Source of the DNA: Candidatus Microbacterium phytovorans
GTDB lineage: Bacteria; Actinomycetota; Actinomycetes; Actinomycetales; Microbacteriaceae
Direction of reading: 5' to 3'
Length of the DNA: 64,000 bases
Assembly: GCA_029202445.1 (NCBI GenBank)
Contig: CP119321.1
Location: 868,001-932,000 of the forward strand
Position numbers and translations under genes: made by a program. Of this stretch, positions 20,600 to 28,607 are shown in pieces. Every line of letters begins with the position of its first letter. Position 1 is the first letter of the stretch. The notes beneath the pieces were generated by a model, which did not search any database, was not told where the DNA came from, and saw nothing but the letters and a program-made list of their open reading frames with translations.

Positions 20600-20631
20600 C
20601 GGCTAAGAAGAAGGAGCCCACCGAAGCGCAT
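20581..20631 (-). CDS. leuL: leucine-rich leader peptide of leuA
   Basis: A 16-codon reading frame, MRFGGLLLLSRRDETS then TAG, 69 nt before the leuA ATG. It has four Leu codons in a row (CTC CTT CTT CTT); CTT is a rare codon in such a GC-rich genome, which would sharpen sensitivity to charged tRNA-Leu. It begins 6 nt after a TATCGT hexamer, so it is probably read from a leaderless transcript. The codons after the Leu run form arm 1 of the alternative structures. Leader peptides with Leu runs control leucine genes in enterics and corynebacteria; assignment here rests on the sequence alone. Confidence 0.75.
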
Positions 20632-20637
20632 GGTGAC

Positions 20638-20643
20638 ACGATA
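20638..20643 (-). promoter_or_regulatory. -10 element of the leuL-leuA transcript
   Basis: TATCGT fits TAnnnT and is followed by six bases (GTCACC) and then the leader ATG, the spacing seen for other probable leaderless starts in this window. No convincing -35 was seen. Confidence 0.55.
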
Positions 20644-20721
20644 CACCCGGTCGCCTCGCTCCGCGTCTCGCGATGGCAGACGCGGATGAGACGGTCGCGC
20701 GTGTGGCGACACTCCAGGGGT

Positions 20722-21351
20722 ATGAATCGCCGCATCGTCGCTGCTCCCGCCGTCCTGCTCCTGGCCGCAGGCCTCGCCCTGACGGGATGCGCCTCCCCGT
20801 CACCGGCCGCGTCTTCGCCGGACGAGGCCCCGCGTCTGGGTGAGGTCTCCCCCGGCCTCCCCGACGGGCCGGTGATGGGTCAGGGAACGGTGCTCGAGGT
20901 GGGAGACGGCGCGGAACTGTGCCTCGGCCCCGTCGCCGAGTCCGCCCCACCGCAGTGCAGCGGCATCCCCCTCGTCGACTGGACCTGGGACGGCGTGGAG
21001 GGGGTCGAGGAGACCGGAGGGGTGCGGTGGGGCAGCTTCGCCGTGCAAGGCACGTACGACGGGAAGACGCTCACGGTTACGCAGCCGCCGATCATGCTCG
21101 CGCTGTACGACCCGATGCCGCTGGACGATCCCACCGGAGGCGAGCCCGGAGCGGGCGCGGAAGCCGACCTCCTGCGCATTCAGGACGAGCTCCCTGCTCG
21201 TCTGGGCGACGCCTACTTCGCGTCGTACCCCCAGGACGGCTGGCTCTTCGTGGACGTCCTGTGGGATGACGGCACCTGGCAGGACGCGGCGAACGGCGAG
21301 TACGGAGCCGACACGGTGATCATCCGGTCGGCGCTCCGCGAGATCGGCTGA
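20722..21351 (+). CDS. putative lipoprotein of unknown function
   Basis: A 209-residue exported protein. The N-terminus MNRRIVAAPAVLLLAAGLAL ends in the lipobox LTGC (Cys at about 24), so it is probably lipid-anchored outside the membrane. The mature part is acidic, with two further Cys (LCLGP and PQCSG) that could form a disulfide; the C-terminal half is of a type seen in small actinobacterial lipoproteins. I do not recognise a family. The ATG at 20722 has AGGGG just upstream. It is divergent from leuA and converges on era with only 6 nt between stop codons. Confidence 0.75.
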   Translation: MNRRIVAAPAVLLLAAGLALTGCASPSPAASSPDEAPRLGEVSPGLPDGPVMGQGTVLEVGDGAELCLGPVAESAPPQCSGIPLVDWTWDGVEGVEETGGVRWGSFAVQGTYDGKTLTVTQPPIMLALYDPMPLDDPTGGEPGAGAEADLLRIQDELPARLGDAYFASYPQDGWLFVDVLWDDGTWQDAANGEYGADTVIIRSALREIG

Positions 21352-21357
21352 GCCGCG

Positions 21358-22287
21358 TCAGAAGCCGAGCCGGCCGAGGTGCTTGGGATCGCGCTGCCAT
21401 TCCTTCGCGACACGCACGTGCAGCTTCAGGAAGACCCGGGTTCCCACGAGCGGCTCGATCTGCTCCCGCGCGCGTGAGCCGACGTCGCGTAGCCGCGATC
21501 CACGGTGACCGATGATGATCGCCTTCTGACTGTCGCGCTCGACCACGACGTTCGCGTAGACATCGGTCATGCCGCCCCCGTCGCGCAAGGCGATTTCCTC
21601 GATCGTCACGGCGATCGAGTGCGGGAGCTCGTCACGAACACCCGACAGGGCCGATTCGCGGATGATCTCGGCGATGCGATCCTCGAGCGATTCATCGGTG
21701 ACGACGCCCTCCGGGTAGAGAGCGGGGCCGACCGGCATGAGTCCGAGAAGCTCATCGGCGAGCACATCGAGCTGATCGGCCGTCACCGAGGAGAGCGGGA
21801 TCACCGCCGCCCAGTCCTCCCGGAGCGCGTCGACCTCCAGAAGACGCTCGGTGATCTCGTCGCGCGCGGCGATGTCGGTCTTCGTGACGATCGCCACCTT
21901 TTTGGCACGCCCGTATCCGTCGAGCGAGGCAGCGATGCGCCGGTCGCCCGGGCCGACCTTCTCGTTCGCCGGCACGAGGAAGCCGATCACGTCGACGTCG
22001 CCGAGAACTTGTTCGACGAGATCGTTCAGGCGCTGTCCGAGGAGGGTGCGAGGCTTGTGGATGCCGGGAGTGTCCACGATGACGAGCTGACCGGCCGGAC
22101 GATTGACGATGCCACGGATCGCTCGCCGCGTCGTCTGCGGCTTGTCGGACGTGATGGCGACCTTCTCGCCGACGAGGGCATTCGTCAGCGTCGATTTGCC
22201 CACGTTCGGACGGCCGACGAACGTCACGAAACCGGATCGTCCGGCATCGGCCGGTGACGGTGCGCTCTGCTGCGATTCGCTGCTCAC
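21358..22287 (-). CDS. era: GTPase Era
   Basis: Essential-type GTPase binding 16S rRNA near its 3' end during 30S assembly. G1 is GRPNVGKS (25-32), G3 DTPG (72-75), and G4 is TKTD (135-138), where most GTPases have NKxD. A C-terminal KH RNA-binding domain follows, ending FLKLHVRVAKEWQRD. The GTG start overlaps the CorC-like stop by 4 nt. It is the last gene of the hrcA-dnaJ-...-era run, in a block (ybeY, era, rsmE) devoted to rRNA maturation. Confidence 0.95.
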   Translation of the reverse strand: MSSESQQSAPSPADAGRSGFVTFVGRPNVGKSTLTNALVGEKVAITSDKPQTTRRAIRGIVNRPAGQLVIVDTPGIHKPRTLLGQRLNDLVEQVLGDVDVIGFLVPANEKVGPGDRRIAASLDGYGRAKKVAIVTKTDIAARDEITERLLEVDALREDWAAVIPLSSVTADQLDVLADELLGLMPVGPALYPEGVVTDESLEDRIAEIIRESALSGVRDELPHSIAVTIEEIALRDGGGMTDVYANVVVERDSQKAIIIGHRGSRLRDVGSRAREQIEPLVGTRVFLKLHVRVAKEWQRDPKHLGRLGF

Positions 22288-23618
22288 GACTCCCCCTTGA
22301 TGGTCGGGATGGGGCCGCTCAGCGGCGGGATGGTGCCGACGAATGCGCCGTCGACGGCGTCGAGCGCGGCGCTGCGTTCGACGAAGACGGTGGCCAGACC
22401 CCGGCCGCGGCCGCGCGATGTTCCACCGGTGAAGACGAGTCCGCCGTGCTCGGCGGTCGCGCCGGGGAGCGGGACGCGCCCCAGGAGCTTGCCGAGCAGG
22501 CCGCCGACGGAGTCGACGTCGTCGTCTTCCAGTTCGAGACCGAAGAGCTCCCCGACTTCGTCGAGGCCGAGCCGGGCGCTCACGCGATAGCGTCCGTCAC
22601 CGAGGTCCACGACCTCGCTGGACCGGGGATCGTACTCATCGGCGATCTCGCCGACGAGCTCTTCGATGAGGTCTTCCAGGGTCACGAGGCCGGCGACCCC
22701 GCCGTACTCGTCGACGACGAGACAGACGTGCACGGCATCCCGCTTCATCTGCTGGAGCAGAGTCTCGGCCTTCATCGATTCGGGGACGAACACCGCGGGC
22801 CGCGCGATCCTACTGACGGGAGCGTCGCGCCAGGAGCGCTCGTCGCGGTAGGCGAACTGCACGAGGTCTTTCAGGTACACGACACCGGTGATGTCGTCCG
22901 CGTCGTCGTCGGCGATGGGGATGCGTGAGACGCCCTTGTCGAGGAAGAGGCGCATCGCGTCTTCGGTCGTGACGGTGCCGCTCATCGTCACCATGTCCGT
23001 CCGCGGCACCATGACCGCTCGGACGAAGGTGTCGGTGAAGTCGAACACGGAGTGGATCAGTTCGCGATCGTCTTCCTCGATCAGATCCTGTGAGGCCGCC
23101 TCGTCGACCATGCTGAGCAGCTGCTCCTCGGACGCGAAAGAGGTGCCGCGGGAGACGCCGGGCGTCACCCGGTTGCCGAGGATGACGAGGAGATGGGCGA
23201 GGGGGCCGAGCACGATGCGTGCGCCGCGGATGATCGGGGCGCCGCCGCGGAGCAGTCCTTTCGCGTGCTGGCGTCCGTAGCTGCGGGGGCTCGCCCCGAC
23301 GAGGACGAACGACACCGCCGTCATGAGGAGCGCCGCCGCGAGCATGGCCCACCAGATGCTGTCGAACAGCAGCGTGAACGCACCCATGACGAGCACGGCG
23401 GCCGTCGTCTCGGCGAGGATGCGGATGAAGACGACGGCGTTGCCGTGTGCCTCCGGATCAGCCGCGATCCTTCCGAGCGAGGTCCGGTTGCGTCCGGTCT
23501 GGGAGAGCTCGGCCACATCCGCACGCGACGTCACACCGAGCGCGGCGTCCAGCGCGGCCATGAGACCGCCGAGCGCGACGAGCGCGACGGCGGCGATCAG
23601 GAGGAGGGCTTCGGTCAT
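22284..23618 (-). CDS. hemolysin C / CorC family membrane protein with CBS domains
   Basis: A 444-residue protein with three to four N-terminal membrane helices (CNNM/DUF21-like, about residues 1-150), two CBS domains (about 200-325, including MVPRTDMVTM and GVSRIPI), and a C-terminal CorC_HlyC domain (to about 420). The family is linked to magnesium or cobalt efflux and not truly to haemolysis. It is joined to ybeY upstream and era downstream by 4-nt overlaps, an order conserved across actinobacteria. Confidence 0.9.
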   Translation of the reverse strand: MTEALLLIAAVALVALGGLMAALDAALGVTSRADVAELSQTGRNRTSLGRIAADPEAHGNAVVFIRILAETTAAVLVMGAFTLLFDSIWWAMLAAALLMTAVSFVLVGASPRSYGRQHAKGLLRGGAPIIRGARIVLGPLAHLLVILGNRVTPGVSRGTSFASEEQLLSMVDEAASQDLIEEDDRELIHSVFDFTDTFVRAVMVPRTDMVTMSGTVTTEDAMRLFLDKGVSRIPIADDDADDITGVVYLKDLVQFAYRDERSWRDAPVSRIARPAVFVPESMKAETLLQQMKRDAVHVCLVVDEYGGVAGLVTLEDLIEELVGEIADEYDPRSSEVVDLGDGRYRVSARLGLDEVGELFGLELEDDDVDSVGGLLGKLLGRVPLPGATAEHGGLVFTGGTSRGRGRGLATVFVERSAALDAVDGAFVGTIPPLSGPIPTIKGES

Positions 23619-24082
23619 GCGCGTCGTCGGCGCTCGGTCGCCTGGAAAGCGGCGATGAGCTCGCGCTGCAGCCCGAACATCTCTCGCTCCTCGTCGGGCT
23701 CGGCGTGATCGAAGCCGAGGAGGTGGAGGAGGCCGTGCGTCGTCAGGAGGATCAGTTCGTCGATCGTCGCGTGCCCGGCCGCCTGCGCCTGCGTCTCGGC
23801 GACCTGCGGGCAGAGCACGATGTCACCCAGGAGGCCGGCCGGCGCCGGCTGGTCCTCGGTCCCCGGTCGCAGTTCGTCCATCGGGAAGCTCAGCACGTCG
23901 GTGGGCCCCGGCTCGTCCATCCACTGCACGTGGAGGGATTCCATGGCGCCCTCGTCGACGAGGAGGATCGCGACGTCCGCATCCGCACTCACGTGCAGTT
24001 CGGCGAGATTCTGCTCCGTGAGGCGCAGGAGCACGGTCTCGTCGATCGGGACGCCGGACTCGTTGGTGATCTCGATGGTCAT
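23615..24082 (-). CDS. ybeY: endoribonuclease YbeY
   Basis: Metal-dependent RNase in 16S rRNA 3'-end maturation and ribosome quality control. The zinc motif HGLLHLLGFDH (H-x3-H-x5-H) is intact near residue 115. The length of 155 residues is normal. It overlaps both phoH and the CorC-like gene by 4 nt, so the three are translationally coupled. Confidence 0.95.
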   Translation of the reverse strand: MTIEITNESGVPIDETVLLRLTEQNLAELHVSADADVAILLVDEGAMESLHVQWMDEPGPTDVLSFPMDELRPGTEDQPAPAGLLGDIVLCPQVAETQAQAAGHATIDELILLTTHGLLHLLGFDHAEPDEEREMFGLQRELIAAFQATERRRRA

Positions 24083-25182
24083 GATCGTCCTCGCTTGGGG
24101 AGATGGTCGTGAGGTCCGGGCGCGCGGGTCTGCCCGCGCCGCGGGTCCTGCGCGCGTCGCCGCTCGGCGCGGTTGGCGAACTCGGTCGCCTCGTCCCGCT
24201 CACGGCGCATGGCCATGCGCTGTTCGTCGTACTCGGTGTAGGCGTCGACGATGCGGCCCACGAGGGTGTGGCGCACGACGTCGTCGCTGGTGAGGTAGGA
24301 GAAGTGGATGTCGTCGATGTCCTTCAGGACGCGGGTCACGAGCCGGAGTCCCGACGCTCCCTGCGGCAGATCGACCTGCGTGATGTCGCCCGTCACGACC
24401 ATCCTGGTGCCGAACCCGAGGCGCGTGAGGAACATCTTCATCTGCTCCGGCGTCGTGTTCTGCGCTTCGTCGAGCACGACGAACGAGTCGTTCAGCGTGC
24501 GGCCGCGCATGTACGCCAGAGGGGCGACCTCGATCGTTCCCGAGGCCATGAGCTTCGGCACGAGCTCGGGGTCGAGCATCTCGTTGAGCGCGTCGTAGAG
24601 CGGGCGCAGGTAAGGGTCGATCTTGTCGGTGAGGCTGCCGGGCAGGAAGCCGAGGCGTTCGCCCGCCTCGATCGCCGGCCTGCTGAGGATGATGCGGCTG
24701 ACCTCCTTGCGCTGCAGGGCCTGCACCGCCTTCGCCATGGCCAAGTAGGTCTTCCCCGTGCCGGCGGGACCGATCCCGAACACGATCGTGTTCTCCTCGA
24801 TCGCGTCGACGTACGCCTTCTGACCGAGGGTCTTCGGTCGGATGACCCGGCCACGCGACGTGAGGATCGCCTCCCCGAGCACCTCGGACGGTCGCATCCC
24901 CGTGTCGGCGCGGATGATGCGGCTGGATGCCGTCACGTCGGCCGGGTCGAGGCCCTGGCCGGCGCGGGCCATCGCCATAAGCTCCTCGATGAGCGCCTGG
25001 GCGCCCGCGACGGACGCGGCATCCCCCGTCAGGCGGATCTCGTTGCCGCGAACGTGCACTTCCACGTCGGGGTGTTCGCGTTCGACGACACGCAGCAGCC
25101 GGTCCTGGGGCCCGAGCAGCTGGACCATGGCGACGCCGTCGGCGTGGAGGTGCGCGACGGTGGGTTCGGGGGTGTCAGCCAC
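24079..25182 (-). CDS. phoH: PhoH family ATPase
   Basis: A 367-residue P-loop ATPase with a KH-like N-terminal region. Walker A is GPAGTGKT (138-145) and Walker B is VVLDEAQN near 240; these proteins resemble superfamily 1 helicase cores and are thought to act on RNA with YbeY. The GTG start at 25182 overlaps the HIT gene by 8 nt and fits the family N-terminus; the frame upstream is not used. The C-terminal 50 residues are basic and poorly conserved. Confidence 0.92.
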   Translation of the reverse strand: MADTPEPTVAHLHADGVAMVQLLGPQDRLLRVVEREHPDVEVHVRGNEIRLTGDAASVAGAQALIEELMAMARAGQGLDPADVTASSRIIRADTGMRPSEVLGEAILTSRGRVIRPKTLGQKAYVDAIEENTIVFGIGPAGTGKTYLAMAKAVQALQRKEVSRIILSRPAIEAGERLGFLPGSLTDKIDPYLRPLYDALNEMLDPELVPKLMASGTIEVAPLAYMRGRTLNDSFVVLDEAQNTTPEQMKMFLTRLGFGTRMVVTGDITQVDLPQGASGLRLVTRVLKDIDDIHFSYLTSDDVVRHTLVGRIVDAYTEYDEQRMAMRRERDEATEFANRAERRRAQDPRRGQTRAPGPHDHLPKRGRS

Positions 25183-25522
25183 CGAGGCCTCCTTCCTCGA
25201 GACCGCCGGCGAGGACGTGCGCGTGCACGTGGAAGACGGTCTGCCCCGCAGCGGGGCCGGTGTTGAAGACGAGCCGGAAGTCGCCGTCGGCATGCTCGGC
25301 GGCGAGGCTGTTCGCGAGGCCCACCAGTTCGGTCAAGAGCGCGGGGTCGCCTGCCGCGAGTTCCACGACGTTGCGGTACTCCTGCGTCTTCGGAATGACG
25401 AGGAGATGCACGGGTGCTTGCGGGGCGATGTCGCGGATCGCGAAGGCGTTCTCGGTCTCCGCGACGATCTCGGACGGGATCTCGCCCTGCAGGATGCGCG
25501 TGAAGATCGAGGGTTCGCTCAT
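25175..25522 (-). CDS. HIT-domain nucleotide-binding hydrolase
   Basis: A 115-residue histidine-triad protein, HINT-like, expected to split nucleoside phosphoramidates such as AMP-lysine. The triad VFHVHAHVLAG (H-x-H-x-H) lies near the C-terminus. It starts with ATG 40 nt after rsmE and overlaps phoH by 8 nt, a conserved gene order. Confidence 0.93.
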   Translation of the reverse strand: MSEPSIFTRILQGEIPSEIVAETENAFAIRDIAPQAPVHLLVIPKTQEYRNVVELAAGDPALLTELVGLANSLAAEHADGDFRLVFNTGPAAGQTVFHVHAHVLAGGLEEGGLGG

Positions 25523-25562
25523 GATCCGAGTCTATCGAGGGTGCTGAGACGCGGGCGGGGGC

Positions 25563-26291
25563 TCACCAGCGCCCGAGGAGCGCGCTGGCGACGGCGATCG
25601 CCGCGGGGCCGGCCGTCGAGGTGCGCAGCACGGTGTCGCCGAGTCGCACCGCGCGCGCACCTGCGGCAGCGAGGGCGGCGATCTCTTCCGGGGTGATCCC
25701 GCCCTCGGGGCCGACGACGAGGGCGATACGCGCGGCGTCCGCGACGTCGATGGCGGTGAGCGCCGTCGATGCCGTCGGCTCCAGCACCAGCACGAGGTCG
25801 GCGAGATCCGCGATTCGTGACGTCGCCACGGGTTCGTGCACGTCGGGCACCCATGCCCGGTGGGCCTGCTTCGCCGCCTCCCGCACGATGGCGCTCCACC
25901 GCGCGACGCCCTTGGCGCTCTTCGCGGCATCCCACCGGGAAACGCTCCGCGCCGACTGCCACGGCACGATCTCGTCGACGCCCAGTTCCGTCGCCGCCTG
26001 CACGGCGAGCTCGTCGCGGTCGCCCTTCGCGAGCGCTTGCACGAGTACGAGTTCCTTCGCGGGGCGAGGGATGCCGCGGCGCGACTCGATGCGCACCCGC
26101 ACGTCCTTCGGGGCGACGGATTCGACCACACCGGTGAGCCATGCGCCGCGCCCGTCGCCGAGCGTGACCGCTTCCCCGACCCTCACCCGGCGGACGACCG
26201 CCGCGTGATGGGCCTCCGCGCCCGTGAGGGCCGCGATGTCGCCGACTTCGCCGGGCAGTTCGGCGTCGTCGAGGAGGAAGTGCAGCGCCAC
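25563..26291 (-). CDS. rsmE: 16S rRNA (uracil1498-N3)-methyltransferase
   Basis: SPOUT-class methyltransferase modifying U1498 of 16S rRNA. The 242-residue protein has the PUA-like N-terminal part and the knot motif ALVVGPEGGITPEE near residue 190, followed by the RLGDTVLRTSTAGPAA block that binds S-adenosylmethionine. The GTG start is 6 nt after the dnaJ stop, so it is co-transcribed with the heat-shock genes. Confidence 0.93.
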   Translation of the reverse strand: MALHFLLDDAELPGEVGDIAALTGAEAHHAAVVRRVRVGEAVTLGDGRGAWLTGVVESVAPKDVRVRIESRRGIPRPAKELVLVQALAKGDRDELAVQAATELGVDEIVPWQSARSVSRWDAAKSAKGVARWSAIVREAAKQAHRAWVPDVHEPVATSRIADLADLVLVLEPTASTALTAIDVADAARIALVVGPEGGITPEEIAALAAAGARAVRLGDTVLRTSTAGPAAIAVASALLGRW

Positions 26292-26297
26292 GTCGGA

Positions 26298-27413
26298 TCA
26301 GCCGTTCCGGAACCGGTCGCGGAGCTTCGCGAACAACCCCTGGTGGAACTCGGCCAGGTGGGGGGCGGGGGCCTTCGTCTTCTTGGCGAAGTCCTCGATG
26401 AGCGCCCGCTGCTTGGCATCCAGTCGCGTCGGGGTGACCACGTGCACGCCGACGCGGAGGTCGCCGCGCTGTCCTCCGCGCAGCGGCGTGATGCCGCGCC
26501 CCTTGATGGTGAGGACGTCGCCGGCCTGGATGCCGGGGCGGATCTCGAGGTCGACCGGGCCGTCGAGCGACTCGATCGTCGTCTCCGTGCCGAGCACGGC
26601 GTCGGGCATCGACACCTCGAGGGTGGCGAGGAGGTCGTCGCCGTCGCGGCTGAACACCTCGTGCGGCGTCACGGTGACCTCCAGGTAGAGGTCGCCGTTC
26701 GGGCCGCCGGCGGGGCCGACCTCACCGGACCCCGGAAGCTGCAGGCGCAGGCCCGTCTCGACGCCGGCGGGAATGTCGACCGACACGGTCCGACGTGCGC
26801 GCACCCGGCCCTGACCGGCGCACGTGCCGCACGGGTAGGGGATGGTCGTGCCGTAGCCCTGGCAGGTCGTGCACGGCTGCGAGGTCACGACGTTGCCGAG
26901 GAGGCTGCGCACGGTGCGCTGCACGTGTCCGGCACCGTGGCAGATGTCGCACGTCACCGGCTGGGTGCCCGGCTGGCAGCAGGAGCCTTCGCACGTGTCG
27001 CAGAGCACCGCCGTGTCGACCTCCACGTCGCGGTGCGCGCCGAAGACCACATCGCCGAGGTCGAGCGTGACGCGCACGAGAGCGTCCTGGCCGCGCTCGC
27101 GGCGTGACCGGGGTCGTCCGGATCGCCCTCCGGCCGCGCCTCCGAAGAAGGCCTCGAAGACGTCGCCGAACCCGCCGAAGCCTCCGCCGGCACCCCCGAA
27201 CGGGCTGCTGTCGCCACCCATGTCATAGCGCTGACGCTGCTCGGGATCGCTCAACACGTCATAGGCGTGGGTCACGAGCTTGAACCGCTCCGACGCGTCC
27301 TCTCCCGGGTTGACGTCGGGGTGGAGTTCGCGCGCCAGGCGACGGTACGCCTTCTTGATCTCGTCGGGGGTCGCCTCTCGCGACACTCCGAGAACCTCGT
27401 AGTGGTCAGCCAC
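26298..27413 (-). CDS. dnaJ: chaperone protein DnaJ
   Basis: Hsp40 co-chaperone that delivers substrates to DnaK and stimulates its ATPase. The 371-residue type A protein has an N-terminal J domain with HPD (RELHPDVNPG), a Gly/Phe-rich linker (about 70-100), four CxxCxGxG-like zinc motifs (about 140-210; the second reads CCQPG and is atypical), and a C-terminal peptide-binding domain. The GTG start is 44 nt after hrcA. This is the HrcA-linked copy; a second dnaJ beside dnaK is usual in actinobacteria but is not in view. Confidence 0.95.
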   Translation of the reverse strand: MADHYEVLGVSREATPDEIKKAYRRLARELHPDVNPGEDASERFKLVTHAYDVLSDPEQRQRYDMGGDSSPFGGAGGGFGGFGDVFEAFFGGAAGGRSGRPRSRRERGQDALVRVTLDLGDVVFGAHRDVEVDTAVLCDTCEGSCCQPGTQPVTCDICHGAGHVQRTVRSLLGNVVTSQPCTTCQGYGTTIPYPCGTCAGQGRVRARRTVSVDIPAGVETGLRLQLPGSGEVGPAGGPNGDLYLEVTVTPHEVFSRDGDDLLATLEVSMPDAVLGTETTIESLDGPVDLEIRPGIQAGDVLTIKGRGITPLRGGQRGDLRVGVHVVTPTRLDAKQRALIEDFAKKTKAPAPHLAEFHQGLFAKLRDRFRNG

Positions 27414-27457
27414 ATTCGCCTTTCCGCCCGCTGCCGGGCGCAGTCATTCCGGTCGCG

Positions 27458-28495
27458 TCAGCGAGACTTCTCGTCTTCGTCGAGCAGCCGGCTCAGATAG
27501 TGCGCGACGGCGCGGACCGCCGCGAGATTCGTGGGATAGTCCATGCGGGTGGGGCCGAGCAGACCCACCCGCGCGCGTGTGCCCGTGGCGTCGTAGTCGC
27601 CCGCGATGACCGACGCCTCCGGAAGGCCGAACGGCTCGTTCTCCCGGCCGATGCTCGCCGCGAGCCCCTGCTCGTCGGCCACCATCTCGCCCATGAGTCG
27701 CAGAAGAGTCACCTGCTCCTCGATCGCCTCGAGCAGGGGGTAGATGCTGCCGCGGAAGTCCGCCTCGCGACGGGCGAGGGTCGCGCTTCCCGCCATGACG
27801 AGCTTGTCCTGCCGGAATTCCTCGAGCTCCTCGGCCACGATGTGCGCGACGGTGCGCAGCGCCTGATCGATGCGTTCGTCGGTGGCCGCGGTGGCGAGGA
27901 ACTCGGAGAGTGCCTGGGCGCCGTCGCGGACGCTCTTGCCCGTGACGAGATCGCCGACCCCGCGCTTGACGCGGGCGACCTCGGTTTCGTCGAGCTCCTC
28001 CCGAAGGAAGGCCAGACGCTGCGATACGCGGCCGGTGTCGGTGACCACGATGACGACCACGCGGCGAGCCCCGAGGTGGACGAACTCGACGTGCGAGACG
28101 TTCGCGCGCGCGAACGACGGGTACTGGACGATCGCGACCTGTCCCGTCAACTGGGTCAGGGAGCGGACGGTGCGCACGAGGAGGTCGTCGAGGTCACCCG
28201 GACCGTCGAGGAACGACGCGATCGCCGTCCGCTGGGCCGCCGTGAGGGGACGCAGCTCCGCCAGGTGGTCGACGAACACGCGATAACCCTTGTCGGTGGG
28301 CACCCGCCCCGAGGATGTGTGCGGGGCGACGATCAGGTCCTCGTCCTCGAGGAGCGCCATGTCGTTGCGGATGGTCGCGGCGGAGACGCCGAACTGATGG
28401 CGATCGACGATCGACTTGCTGCCCACGGGCTCGTGCGTGTCGACGTAGTCCTGCACGATGGCCCGCAAGACCTGGAGTCCGCGTTCCGAGACCAT
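27458..28495 (-). CDS. hrcA: heat-inducible transcription repressor HrcA
   Basis: Repressor of class I heat-shock genes that binds CIRCE. The 345-residue protein has an N-terminal winged helix (MVSERGLQVLRAIVQDYV, then VSAATIRNDMALLED). ATG 28495 is chosen because GGAGG lies 6-7 nt upstream; the frame extends to 28528, which would run into the operator. A CIRCE copy lies 27 nt upstream and overlaps the promoter, so the hrcA-dnaJ operon is autoregulated and induced by heat or misfolded protein. Confidence 0.95.
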   Translation of the reverse strand: MVSERGLQVLRAIVQDYVDTHEPVGSKSIVDRHQFGVSAATIRNDMALLEDEDLIVAPHTSSGRVPTDKGYRVFVDHLAELRPLTAAQRTAIASFLDGPGDLDDLLVRTVRSLTQLTGQVAIVQYPSFARANVSHVEFVHLGARRVVVIVVTDTGRVSQRLAFLREELDETEVARVKRGVGDLVTGKSVRDGAQALSEFLATAATDERIDQALRTVAHIVAEELEEFRQDKLVMAGSATLARREADFRGSIYPLLEAIEEQVTLLRLMGEMVADEQGLAASIGRENEPFGLPEASVIAGDYDATGTRARVGLLGPTRMDYPTNLAAVRAVAHYLSRLLDEDEKSR

Positions 28496-28521
28496 GCCTG
28501 TCCTCCGTCCGATCGTCCGCA

Positions 28522-28548
28522 CTGGCACTCGTGAGTGCTGAGTGCCAA
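28522..28548 (-). promoter_or_regulatory. CIRCE operator
   Basis: On the minus strand TTGGCACTC, nine bases, GAGTGCCAG; the consensus is TTAGCACTC-N9-GAGTGCTAA, so the half-sites keep GCACTC/GAGTGC with one altered position each. It lies directly downstream of the -10 hexamer and before the hrcA ribosome site. Confidence 0.93.
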
Positions 28549-28553
28549 TTCTA
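28548..28553 (-). promoter_or_regulatory. -10 element of hrcA
   Basis: TAGAAT (minus strand) shares its last base with the first CIRCE base, so HrcA bound to CIRCE would cover the transcription start. The -35 region is not recognisable. Confidence 0.6.
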
Positions 28554-28607
28554 TCTCGGGAGCACGCCAGGCGCGCGACGAACCCGAGAGCGGGTCCGAT
28601 CTGCGGC

